From positions 6,663,082 through 6,727,081 of the forward strand of contig NC_071397.1 in assembly GCF_022682495.2 (NCBI RefSeq): a stretch of DNA of 64,000 nucleotides, given 5' to 3'. The translations under genes were made by a program, and so were the position numbers. The notes below the pieces were generated by a model, which searched no databases, had not been told where the DNA came from, and saw only the letters and a program-made list of their open reading frames with translations. Within the stretch, counting starts at the first letter, position 1. Each line of letters begins with the position of its first letter. Shown here in pieces: positions 46,600-57,130 of the stretch. The DNA comes from Desmodus rotundus (lineage: Eukaryota > Chordata > Mammalia > Chiroptera > Phyllostomidae).

Positions 46600-48660
46600 A
46601 CACCTGCCTATGATATTTCTCTCTCACCTTGCTCCCAGTTACTGTCCAGAAGCCGCACTTCCCAGAGAGCAGTGCTACACGCCCCGCCCCGCAAGCATCA
46701 TAAGCAGGGCTTGTCATCATACACACTTTGCAGTGAGGAAGCTGGTGCCGGGGTGGGTTTGTGCGTCCAAAGTCTCTAGCCAGCAACACCCAGAAGTTGG
46801 AGAGAGAGACACACGCCTTCCGTACTCTGCACCCGGGTGTGGCCCTGACTCTCTCTGGTCTGTGTGGGGGCAGGTGCAGCAGTAAGTGGGTCAAGTCCCC
46901 TCCCTGCCCCCTGACCAAGGCCTTTTTTTGTCCTAGGGGGGAAATAGGTGGTCTTTTCTCAGGTGTCAAGAGTTAGGCCAGTTTTTACTTGAGGGGTAGG
47001 AAGGGAGAGGTATCCCTGGGATCTCCAAATTGGGCTGGAGCAGAGGGGCTAGGGATGCAGGCTTGAAGATCACGTACATTTCTGTCTCTCCTCCACAGCA
47101 CTGTGTCCGTCCCAGAAGGGTGGAGTAGGAAGCTGAGAAGCCCCAGGTTTCCTGATTCCCCTGTACCTGAAGCCTCAATGAGGTCTTGGGGTAGCTCCCT
47201 TTGGATGTGAGGGAGCCTACGCAGTCAGGCGCCTGCCCCCCCCCCCCAGCTCCTCCAACACAGCCCTCCCACCCTGCCTGCCTCCTACCCAGCCTGCACC
47301 AAACTGGAAGGTCCCGCTCCCCAGTCCTCAGCCCTTCCACAGACCAGGCGTTTGTCTTGGTTCCCCCACTCTGGATGGAGAAAGGCAGGGACTGTGGTGT
47401 GAACAGCTCACCCAGCGTGGGGTGGACAGTTTGAGAGGCCACAGGCACTTTCTTTGTTTGGAAAATTCTGTCCCATTCCTCTCCCACCTCCGCACCGTGT
47501 TCTCTTCCTAAGAAAATAAAGGGCCTCTTCCTATTCCAGTTTCACCGCCTCACAAAAACATGGTAGAACAGTTTAAGATGAATTGGTTTTTACTTGACAT
47601 TTTTATCATTGCTACTTTGTCTTTCCGCTTGGCCTATTTCTTCGTTTCCCGACCCCTTTCTCTTTCCAGTCCCCTCAATGTCACGCTCCCTCTCCCCTCA
47701 CTCTCTCCTTCTGTTGCCCCCTCCTTATCTTCCCTTACTTTCCCAAACCCCTTAACCCAGCTCTCCACTCTCCTTGCTCCTGCTTCCGTCTCCTCTGTCC
47801 CTGTCCACACTGAAGGTGTTTCTCTTCCCCTTCCGCCTTCCCCACCCTCCCTGGCCCCTTCTACCCATTTGGATCAGCAGTTTCCGATGGAGACCAGGAG
47901 TCACTCTCTGCACAGCAGCCAGCGGGGGCTTTCAGAAATATAATCTGTACTGAAACTAATGAACGTCTAGACAACTTGAGCCTCAAGATTAGGAAAGAAA
48001 AAAGTGGGTGTGGGGGGAGGGGCCCGGAGTACACCGCTGATAGATAAAGGCATTTCAGGGGTTTTATTATTATGTTTATTTACCAGCTTGTGGCTGATAA
48101 TCAGTGTGCCAGCTTTGGAAAGGCAGTTGGCTTTGAGTTGAGTTTCACCTTGACAGCAACAGGTCACTAGACTTATCTGGGTCTCACACGGAGGCACAGG
48201 CAGAGCAGACTGGCTGTTCTCAAGGTCATGCTCCTAAATTCTGTGCACAAAGAGATCCTCGCCACCTTTGTTACTTCCTCCTTTCAGTAAGATGAAGGGA
48301 TTATCCTCTTGGTAAATAAACATTTGATAACGCTTTCATAATGCTAAAACGCCATTGTTTTATCTCTGTTTATATTCTGTTTAGGAAGTTCAAGGGTAAT
48401 AGTCCCTCTCTGAAATCCCCCACCTCACCTAAGGAGGCATATAAAGATGCATTAAGAGCACAAAGCAATCCAATAGCACAATCACTTGAAAACCGTCATT
48501 CCTTAACAAAGAAAAAAAGCTTTATAGCTCTTGTGGACCAAACAAAAACAGAACCAGAGTGGGAACCGTTCTCTGGAAAGTAACCTCGCAGAGTGATCTG
48601 ATTATAAATTCCTAACTGAGCAGGTCATGGTGGGTAGTCACATTCCAGTCCTGTAACTTC
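46600..48660. other. Intergenic DNA with a pyrimidine-rich tract
   Basis: No gene is supported. A C12 homopolymer lies at about 47236-47247 and a long pyrimidine-rich tract at 47638-47872. The remainder is unclassified. Confidence 0.45.
47638..47872 (+). repeat. Pyrimidine-rich low-complexity tract
   Basis: About 235 bp dominated by C and T on the plus strand (CCTCTCCCCTCACTCTCTCC and similar), interrupted only by scattered purines. Confidence 0.8.
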
Positions 48661-48665
48661 TTTAC

Positions 48666-48890
48666 TAAAAAGCTTATCTTTGCCCTGACCTGTGTGGCTC
48701 AGTTGGTTGGGCATCGTCTGCAAAGCAAAAGGTCACTGGTCAGAGCACGTGCCCAGGTTGTGGGCAGTCCCTGGTTGGGTTGGGGCAGGTGGGACATGGA
48801 ACTGATGTTTCTCTACCTCTTTCTCCCTCCCCTCCCCTCTCTCTAAAAGGGACTTAAAATCTTTTAAAAAGATAAAAAGCTTATCTTTGC
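48666..48890 (+). mobile_element. VES bat SINE with perfect 18-bp target-site duplication
   Basis: Body about 48684-48872, starting CCCTGACCTGTGTGGCTCAG, with CTCCCTCCCCTCCCCTCTCT and an A-rich tail. TAAAAAGCTTATCTTTGC occurs at both 48666-48683 and 48873-48890. The perfect duplication indicates L1-mediated retroposition that is fairly recent, though the body is somewhat decayed. Confidence 0.92.
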
Positions 48891-49069
48891 TTTAAGCAAA
48901 GTCCATTGTTCTTGTACTTCTAGCTAGGTTAACATCTAGTGCCACCTGTTTATACCCCTGGGGAATTTAACCACACCCAAGGAAACTCATAATCTTTTAT
49001 CCTTTAATCCAAACACAGAGACATCTTCCTTTCTACCTTCATATAATCTTCCTTCCCGTCCCTCCTTAA

Positions 49070-49190
49070 TTCCAATTGTATAAAAGAAACTGCAAAGCTG
49101 TCATTCTCCAGAGCATCTGAGATCTTGTTTCCCAACTCCATAGTCAGTTTGGGCTCAGATAAACTCTTACAAAAATTGTTCTTACGTCAA
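49070..49190 (+). mobile_element. LTR-like fragment A
   Basis: TATA-like TTGTATAAAAGAAAC at 49077-49090 is followed by CTGTCATTCTCCAGAGCATC and a CTCAGATAAACTCTTAC block, the layout of an ERV LTR promoter/R region. It is similar to fragment B at 50439-50518. Family unknown. Confidence 0.4.
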
Positions 49191-49204
49191 CGTAGTCCTC
49201 ACCA

Positions 49205-49440
49205 CCTCGGTTTGTGTAAGTCAGACTCTTAGAAAGAGAACGAGCAATGGCCCAGGGATGAAGGGAGGGGAAGAAAAGTTCAACGAGGATAGAGTTCCAG
49301 GTTGTATGATGGAAAAGTTGTAGAGATTTGTTGCACAGTGAGGAGCATATAGTTAACACTACCGGGTCGTCCACTCAAAAAGGTGGTGAATTTTATGTTA
49401 TGGGTAAGATTGAAGGTAAAAATGCACAAAAAAATTACTA
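49205..49440 (+). mobile_element. L1 3' UTR fragment
   Basis: GTTGTAGAGATTTGTTGCACA, TAGTTAACACTACCGGG and GGTGAATTTTATGTTATGGG match the 3' UTR of older L1M families. Confidence 0.55.
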
Positions 49441-50435
49441 TGCTAAATTTTGTAAACTGGCATCAAGTTTATGAATAATCATTTATATATATTTAAAAAC
49501 TCCCCCAAAAGTAGTAAAAATTGAACTTGTCAATTCAACGTAAGATACTTGAAGTTACAAGGATTAGCCAGGCCTTGAGGAGAGCACTGTGGCTAAGTCA
49601 CGGATAATAGAAATTGAATCAGGTAAGTGTCGTCTTACCAGGGCTTCAGTTCCCCTCATCACCGGAGCTACACGTCCTTCGCTCTGAGAGTCAGTTCAGC
49701 TTTAGAGAAACATATCCACACAGGGTGAGAGCAGAGCTCAAGCGCTGATTCTGAATTACTTGTGTTTGGAGATTTCAGGTAGGTCCGTATTGCTCTTTCC
49801 AAGTCTCCTTCTTACAAAGGGAACATGATAATACCAGAATTTCCTGGCTTTGCGACAACATCTAAAATGTGGACTGCTAGGGGAAACAACCCAGTAGCAA
49901 GAAAAGCCCCCACTGACCAGTTCGGAGGTCATCTGAAGCTATTCCTGAGGCTGCGGTCACTTCTCGAGGGACACAGCAGGGTGGTGTGTGTTATGGGACC
50001 TACCCGCAAAACTTTCTCTCAAACTGTCAGTGGTCCCTGAAATCCCACCGTTTGAGACTATTTCCTTTGCATTGAATATCGTCCTCTCCCTGAGACCTCT
50101 TTTCAAACCCAGGGAAGGAATATGGCATTAAGACCCTGACACTTCTGTGGATCTCAACCTTTTTCAATTGTTTTGGTCACAACAATGAGTAGCTATGAGC
50201 GTTTCCTCAGAAAATGCTCATGTCCGCCAAGATTTGTACACAAGTTCTGCTGGTTCACAGCAGCACCTTGTCCTCACCTCCCACTAAGGTTGTTCCTGGC
50301 CGGACCGCTCTATGAGCACCTTAGGCAGGGAGGTTCGGAAACAGTGAGTGGAGCTGGTTGATGAGGAGAAAGAGGGAAAAGGTGAGTGGAAAGGCACCTG
50401 GGGACAAGGCACCAGGTAAACTACGTGTTAAAACA
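49441..50435. other. Intergenic DNA, unclassified
   Basis: No gene and no clear repeat. It lies between the two LTR-like fragments but shows no gag or pol similarity that I can recognise. Confidence 0.4.
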
Positions 50436-50438
50436 ATA

Positions 50439-50518
50439 CTGTCATTCTCCGGAGCATTTGAGATCTTGTTTCCAGGCAAATGTCATCAGTTTTGACTCAG
50501 ATGAACTCCTAAAAATTC
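50439..50518 (+). mobile_element. LTR-like fragment B
   Basis: CTGTCATTCTCCGGAGCATT, GAGATCTTGTTTCC and TTTTGACTCAGATGAACTCC parallel fragment A at 49098-49178 with scattered differences. Confidence 0.4.
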
Positions 50519-50654
50519 CCTACAGGTTTGAACATTCTTAAATGGACAGTTATGCAGATTGAAGTCTTTGTTCCCTTGATAAGCGTTTCTAGAGATAAGG
50601 AAAGGTAAGGTCGCGCTCTTCTTCCTGGTACAGCCAGGAGCTGGCCCTTACAAA

Positions 50655-50896
50655 TGGAGGTTTTTCTTTCTTTCTTTTTTTTTTTAAGTTTTAAAAAAAT
50701 TGATTTTTAGAGAGAGAGAGAAGAAGAAAGAGAAAGAGAGACATCATTTTGTTGTTCCATTGATGCATGTATTAGTTGCTTCTTGTATGTGCCCTGACCA
50801 GGAATTGAACCTGCAACCTTGGGGGATTGAACCCATATCCTTGGGGTATCAGGACACTAACCAATTGAGCTACCCACTAGGGTGGAGATTTTTCTT
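50655..50896 (-). mobile_element. VES bat SINE (reverse) with TSD
   Basis: On the minus strand it starts with the tRNA-like head GTGGGTAGCTCAATTGGTTA and GGTTCAATCCCCCAAGG. It then has GGTCAGGGCACATACAAG, a CTCTCTCTCTCT tract and an A-rich tail (T-run on plus). Flanked by TGGAGGTTTTTCTT (50655-50668) and TGGAGATTTTTCTT (50883-50896), a 14-bp duplication with one mismatch. Confidence 0.85.
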
Positions 50897-51088
50897 ACAA
50901 ATGTAAATATATTTTACGAGGGTAATTTCAACTTAGTTTTCCAAGCTTCTCTCATGTCTGCTGTTTTAAAAATTAACCAGCCTAAAATAATCCTATGCCA
51001 AAGAAACATATTTTGGGGTGACAAATTCTGTTCCCCTACATCTTCTAGGCTACAGATGTATAGTAGTACTGAACTGAACACCATAGGC

Positions 51089-51357
51089 CAGCGATTTTCA
51101 GCCTGTGTGCTGCAAGAATTTTTAAAACATGCCAATACCTGACTATGTAGTCAGGGGCACTGACCTCCTTTCCCTCAGATTGTCAAATAAAAAAAAGAAG
51201 GAAAACAGCAACACAATAGCCATCTGCTGTGAGTGAATCAAAATTACACCTATTTTTTTTTGTTAGATTGGCAAAAAATACAGTTTTTGGTGCACCGCAG
51301 AATTTTAGTAATTAGTTTATGTGTGCTGCGAGATGAAAAAGGTTGAAAAAATCACTG
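51089..51357 (+). mobile_element. hAT-like bat MITE, copy 2
   Basis: Starts CAGCGATTTTCAGCC and ends GGTTGAAAAAATCACTG, which are imperfect terminal inverted repeats of the hAT type. Flanked by CCATAGGC (51081-51088) and CCGCAGGC (51358-51365), an 8-bp duplication with two mismatches. 269 bp, no transposase frame. Homologous to 29660-29941. Confidence 0.8.
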
Positions 51358-51365
51358 CCGCAGGC

Positions 51366-52685
51366 AATTTTAACACATTGAAATGCAGCAGAAAGGGCTT
51401 GTGTGACGCCTTGAGTAATGACCTTATGATGATGTCATTAGATGATAGGAAAGTTTTGGCTCATTATCATCTTATGGGACCACCGTTGTGTATACGGTCC
51501 TTCATGGGTTTGCCACAAGTCAACATGTGGCACCTGACTATATATTACTACACACAAGCTTTATTTTTAAAACATTTTTCGATAATTGTGTTTTAATATA
51601 ATCAGTTGCCTTATAATGTGGCATGTTTTATTGTATGCATTTAAAAACTTTATCTTAGTTAGAAGTCCACAGGCTTTACCCAACAGCCAGGGTGGGGGGG
51701 AAGGAACAATAAAAAAGTTGAAGCACTCTGCCTGGAAGGCTTTTAAGCAAGTGTCCTATCTCTAGCATGTTCAAGAGTTCACACAATCAGGTGTATCCTC
51801 TAGGAGGTGAGAACAAGAGTCCGGGGTGAGACGATGGGGACCAGGAGGAAGGAAGGAGCCGCGGCAGCGAGAGGCAGGGATAACTCAGTAGATGTTAAGG
51901 AGCTGGCAGCTTTGTGATTCAGGGGCTGACTCTGTTTTTGGAGCTCTGCTACGTTTTGCTATCTGCAGGACCTGCTGCATCCTGGAGTGAGGCCCCCATG
52001 AAAATCTGCTTCCCACCCCCCACTACCTGAACACTTGGCTCCCACACAGCCTCTCCCAGAGCCTGGCTCCCCTCACCCACCTCACCCTCTGGCTGCCCTA
52101 AGCAACTCTGGAAGGCCTCATTCAGACCCAGCGTTAATGCCTACAGCAGTCACATCTGGCCCCAGCGTGGCTACTCCCAAGGGAAAAGGATCCCAGAGAC
52201 AACTGGCCACATGTCCACCAAATGGGACAGAGGCCTGAGGATGGAGAAGAGGGTGGGAGGGAGGAGGATAAAGACGATGCCAAGGGGAAGGAGGGACCAG
52301 GATTCTGGATTTTCTACCTCCTGAGCAAACATCCAGGAGCAAGCGGGGCAATCAACAGAACTTGAGCACACGTGGGAGTTTGGCCTGGGATTCCTGGGAC
52401 ACATGTTTCTGGCCCATGGTTCCCCAGGCGCTGGGTCTCCCGGGGCTTTGGGTCCCATACCTTATTATGGAGTTTGTACCATATACACTACTATTCATTT
52501 CATGTCATAAGAAACTGGAATTCCTGTCCCAGGTCACAGAACACCTCTCTCCTCACACCAGTGACCCAAATCCTCTTACCCTGTGTCAGGGACCCAAGCT
52601 GGCCTGAGCTGGAAAAGCCATTGATTGGGGGCCAGCTCGAGGGCCTTACTGAAGACGAGCATGGTCTAGCCCTTTTCCTTGAGTT
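51366..52685. other. Intergenic DNA, nothing recognised
   Basis: No gene, RNA gene or clear repeat is supported. Confidence 0.4.
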
Positions 52686-52689
52686 ATTT

Positions 52690-52960
52690 TTGTCAGGCCA
52701 AGGCAGGGACTACTGCAACCACGAGGCGGGTAACCATTACTGTAAACTTCTCACATGTCAGGCCCTGCACGCAGCACCTGACAAGGATTACTGGGTTTAA
52801 CCTCCTGACCCTGTAAAGTAACCCTGGTGTTAATCCCATTTTACCTGTGAGGAAACTGAGATTTGGGAGGGGAAGTAACTTCCCCAATCTGGTACATGGG
52901 GAAGCCAGGATGGGGACCCAGGCTGGTCCAATGGCAGAGGCCCCTGAGCACTTAGACAAG
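52690..52960 (-). mobile_element. MIR SINE (reverse)
   Basis: AATCCCATTTTACCTGTGAGG, AAACTGAGATTTGGGAGG and AAGTAACTTCCCCAATCTGG follow reversed MIR. Confidence 0.7.
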
Positions 52961-53565
52961 GAGGAGCCAGAGTGAGCTTTGCCCCTCCAGCACCCAGCCC
53001 TGTGTCCCTCTAAAGCTAGGCTTTTACCTGTTGGAGTGTGACACTGTTGGCCTGTCTGACTTCCAAAGCTAAAAACCTAAGGCATAAGGAAAGCCCAGGT
53101 GAGGCTGTCTTCTTTCGCCAGGAGTGGCTTTATATACAAGAGAAGGTCCCTACCAAGAGCGAGAGTTGTCGGTGCTCAGAGGTGGTGGAGAGGAAAGGGC
53201 CCAGAGGCCACGACTGCCCCTTCGCCCACCAGCACATCCTTCCCTGGACAAAGAGGAAGAAACTGGGCTCACCTGAGCCTCAACCCCGCTCCCCCTGGTG
53301 CCACAGTGTCAGAACCCCTGATGCACAAATGTGACCATCCAGGGCTGTCAACAGCCCCAGAAGGGAGACAAAGCAGACAAAATAGGCCCCCTTGTAGACA
53401 GTACCCTGAAGTAGAATTGCCAAAATTGAACTTGAATCTGATTAAGTTTCTAGATCCAACTTACCATTTGTAGGAAATACAGAGGACGAAGGAATATGCT
53501 TTAAACTACAGCACCGGGATGTTATCAGCCAAATGCAAGTCAAACACCTTGTAAGAAATAAACAA

Positions 53566-53740
53566 GCCCTGGCTGGGTGGCTCAGTTGGTTAGAGCATTG
53601 GCCTGGATACACCAAGGTTGTAGGTTCAATCCCCGGTCAGGGCACAGGAATAAACCAATGGATGCATAAATAAGTGGAACAAGAAATCAATGCTTCTCTC
53701 TCTCCCCCACCCTCTCTAAAGTCAATTAAAAAAAATAAAT
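53566..53740 (+). mobile_element. VES bat SINE
   Basis: Head GCCCTGGCTGGGTGGCTCAG, B-box-like GGTTCAATCCCCGGTCAGGG, then TCTCTCTCCCCCACCCTCTC and an A-rich tail. It is shorter than the other copies because it lacks the second repeat-like portion after the B-box. No clear target-site duplication. Confidence 0.88.
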
Positions 53741-53959
53741 TCCAAGAAAAAAAGATGGGAGGGAAGGTGAAAATTGAGCAGAAACCTGTAGATTATAAGA
53801 CTTTGAAGAGAGCAATCAGTTACATGTATAGGCCTTATTTGGTTCTTGATTCAAACAGGAAAAAACACAAACAAGACAGCTTAGCAACTTGTAACATTTA
53901 TGCAACCATTGGAGATGCGAACATTGAATGGACATTTGATGATATTAAGAAGTTTTTGT

Positions 53960-54112
53960 TTATTTTTTCCCCCATTGAATATCTGCTGCCTCGATTTCTT
54001 TTTACTGTGGTAAATAGACACACCATCAACTTTACTACTTTGATGGTTTTCAAGTGTACAAGTCAGTGGCATTAAGTACATTCACTACGTCATCACTGTT
54101 ATTTCTTCCCAG
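53960..54112 (-). mobile_element. Antisense L1 3'-end fragment
   Basis: TTTTTACTGTGGTAAATAGACAC, TTTTCAAGTGTACAAGTCAG and TGGCATTAAGTACATTCAC match the reverse of an L1M 3' UTR. Inserted into the surrounding L1-like repeat. A degenerate TTGTTTATTTTT / TGTTAATATTTTT duplication may flank it. Confidence 0.6.
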
Positions 54113-54829
54113 ATGTTAATATTTTTAAGGTATAATCTGGTCTTGTGGTTTAAAAAAGGGCATTTTCTTTTTAGAGATTAAACAATATGTTTGGAGAACT
54201 TGTCACTTCTCCATTTTGCTGTCGGAGCAGAAAGTCCTCCTGTCTTACCTCAGCCTCTGGGCGCAGCTCCGGCTGCCTCTCTGGTCACATCTCTCACCTT
54301 CTCAGTCCGTTCCCTCTGCTTCAGCCATGGGAACCTGCATGCCAGGGCCACGCTGTGACTTTCATGGACATCTTTGCCTTCGTGGGGTCCCTTCCTCCAT
54401 AAATTACTCGTATACTTTAAGAATGTATTAATAGAAAGACCAACACATGAATATTATATTCAAAACATTTTCTTCTAGCGAAAGCTTCATTTTTTTTTCC
54501 TTTGATTTTAAAAGACACAAAAACATTTGCATGGGCTCCTTTTAGTGTGGTGGTCCCTGGACACTGGACCTGCTGTGGCTAATGGGTAAGTCAGCCCTGT
54601 TTGTGGATTTGGTCTCTACCTCCCCAAACACACTCCCTGCATTCTGGCAAGCCACACTCTTCCTTGGAGAAGCCTTTCCTGGCCTCCACAAGTCCCCATG
54701 ATGAGCTCATGGCCCCCATCGTATGCAGTCATGCTTCCCTACTCCTTGGTTTCATGAGAAGCATCACAGTTGAGAACCATATGTTAATGTATGTGATTTT
54801 TTTTTTTTTTTTTTGCGTCTATCTATCTC

Positions 54830-54920
54830 CTCCAATAGACTGACAGTCTCCGTATCCCCAGCATCCAGCCCAGGGCCTGGCATATGGTGGCACTTTATAA
54901 CAAATATTTGCTGAATGAAC
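54830..54920 (+). mobile_element. L2 LINE 3' end
   Basis: TCCCCAGCATCCAGCCCAGG, GCCTGGCATATGGTGGCAC and CAAATATTTGCTGAATGAAC. Confidence 0.7.
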
Positions 54921-55079
54921 AAATTCTTTTGAGGTGGGAAAGAACATCAGTGGTGTTTAAAAATATTCAAATAGGAAAAAGAAAAATGTTCAGAAATAAA
55001 CACACTAAAAGGTTGGCAATGTTTTATTTGCAGGGGAGGGTAGTGGGAGGTGGAAAGGGTGGTAGGTTTAAGAGTGATT

Positions 55080-55290
55080 TTCACATAGTTACTAAGAGAC
55101 TAGCTATTAAAGGTTCTCACCATAGAAAAGAAACAGTAACTAGGTGATGTGATGGAGGTGCTAGCTAATGCGCAGTGGTGATTATATTGCAATATATAAA
55201 TGTATCAGAGCAACAGTTGTATACCTTTCACACAACGTTATATGCAATTGTATCTGAATAAAAGAAGTAATTTTTATTGTCTTGGTTTGC
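55080..55290 (+). mobile_element. L1MA-type 3' UTR fragment
   Basis: AAAGGTTCTCACCATAGAAA, GTAACTAGGTGATGTGATGG and ATACCTTTCACACAACGTTA are decayed matches to the 3' UTR seen at 46400-46590. Confidence 0.55.
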
Positions 55291-55299
55291 TTATGGGCA

Positions 55300-57130
55300 T
55301 TTTTTAGTTTTTTCTCTTTTTAAAGTTATATTTTATTGATTATGCTATTACAGTTGTCCTGATTTTCCCGTCTTTGCTCCCCCTCTACCCAGTGGCCCCT
55401 ACTCCCTCAGGCAATCTCCCTACCATTGTTCACGTCCAAGGGTAATGTGTACAAATTCTTTGGCTTTGGCTACTCCATTTCCTATATTGTACTTTACATC
55501 CTCATGGCTATTCTGTAATTACTTATTTCTACTTCTTAGTCCCCTCACCTCTTCACCCATTCTCTCCCACCCTCTTCCATCTGGCAACTTTCCGGTAACT
55601 AACTTATTTTCTCTTGCTTTTAAGAGTCTCTCTTTATCTTTAACCTTTGGCCTTTTACTAATGATTTGTCTTGGAGTGGGCCTCTTTGCATCCTTGATTG
55701 GGATTCTCTCTGTCTCCTGTGCTTGCATGTCTATTTCCTTCACCAAGTTAGGGAAGTTTTCTTTCACTATTTTTTTCAGATAGCTTTCCAATTTCTTGCT
55801 TTCTCTCCTTCTGGCACCCCTAGGATGTGAATGTTGGACCTCTTGAAGTTGTCCCACAGGCTGTTTATACTATCTTCACTATTTTTTGGATTCTTTTTCC
55901 TTCTTGTTGTTCTGTGTGGTTGGTTTTTGCTTCCTTATGTTCCAAATCATTGATTTGATTCTCTGCCTTATCCACTCTACTGTTGTTTCCCTGTAAATTG
56001 TTGTTGTTGTTTTTTTTTAAATCTCAATTAGAGTATCCTTCATTTCTGACTGGATCTTTTTTATGCTGCTGAGGTCCTCAGTGAGTTCCTTGAGCATCCT
56101 TATAAACAGTGTTTTGGACTCTGCATCTGATAGATTGCTTATCTCCATTTTGTTTAGCTCTTTTTCTGGGGTTTGGAACTGTTCTTTCATTTGGACCATG
56201 TTTCTTTGTCTCCTCATTTTGGCAGCCTCCCTGTGTTTGTTTCTATGTATTAGATAGAGTTGCTTTGACTCTGTGTCTTGGTAGTGTGGCCTAATGTAGT
56301 AGGAGTCCTGTAGAGTCCAGTGACACAGTCTCCCTTATCGCCCAAGCTGGGTACTCCAGGTGCACCCTTCATGTGGGTTGAGCACACCCTCCTCTTGTAG
56401 TTGAACCTTGGTTGCTGTTGGCAGATCAATAGGAGGGATTTACCCAGCCCCGTCAGCTGCAAGCACTGGCTGTGGAAAAGCAGCTTGGGTCAGCCTGTAA
56501 AATGGGTGGGGAGGAACTCCTGTGGATCTCTGAGGTCTGTCACACAGTGTTAGCCAGGTCGATGGAGTCTCAGTTATGGCACCAACCTACCAGCTCTGTG
56601 GGGGGAGGGTTTAGCAAAGGGACAGCAGCCTCTGATCACCCAGATGCCAGACACTTCAGTGTCTCCCTATATGCCACTGGTGCCCTTCAAGCTGCCACCC
56701 TGGTGCTGGGGCTCAGAGGGAGTGAGTCTGAGTAGGTGAGTCCGTGTGTGGGTTCCCCGAGAGGAATTGCTTAGGGCTCCAGCAGCCTCCTCCACTGACC
56801 CAATCCCCACTGGTTTTTGCAGCCAGGAGTTGTGGGAACTTATCTTCCTGGCACTGGAATCCTGGACTGGGGGCCCTGGTGTGAGTCTGGGACTCTTCGC
56901 TCCCAAGATATCCCTCCCAAATGTTTATCCACGTGGGTGTGGGGCCAACCCATTCTTTATCCACATACCTCCTACCTCCTACCAGTCTGGATGGATGTGG
57001 TTTCTTCAATTCCATAGTTGTCAACTCAATTTCTGACGTTCCTGAGTGATGGTTGTTCTATGTTTTAGTTATAATTTTGATGTGGTTGTGTGAAGAAGCA
57101 AGCCATTTTGCCCATGTCGTCATCTTGATC
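55300..57130 (-). mobile_element. HAL1-like LINE: L1 5' UTR, ORF1 and 3' UTR without ORF2
   Basis: Read on the minus strand, the element begins near GATGACGACATGGGC (57110-57125). It has an L1-style 5' UTR (including TGCAAAAACCAGTGGGGATTG), then an ORF1-like frame with PEKELNKMEISNLSDAE (56217-56017). After a frame change, the RNA-binding part follows with ENFPNLVKEIDMQAQETERI (55857-55519). This passes directly into a 3' UTR containing AAAATCAGGACAACTGTAAT and AATAAAATATAAC. No endonuclease or reverse-transcriptase sequence lies between. That is the structure of half-L1 (HAL1) elements. The ORF1 frame is broken by stops and shifts, so it is dead. Confidence 0.7.

Larger units (their letters stand above)
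53480..54195 (+). mobile_element. Old L1 3' UTR-like repeat, nested with other insertions
   Basis: Segments ATGTTATCAGCCAAATGCAA, TTATTTGGTTCTTGATTCAA and TGGACATTTGATGATATTAAG, then TTAATATTTTTAAGGTATAA and TTTTTAGAGATTAAACAA, follow the order of an old L1-class 3' UTR. It is interrupted by a VES SINE (53566-53740) and an antisense L1 3' fragment (about 53960-54112). Family assignment is tentative. Confidence 0.45.
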
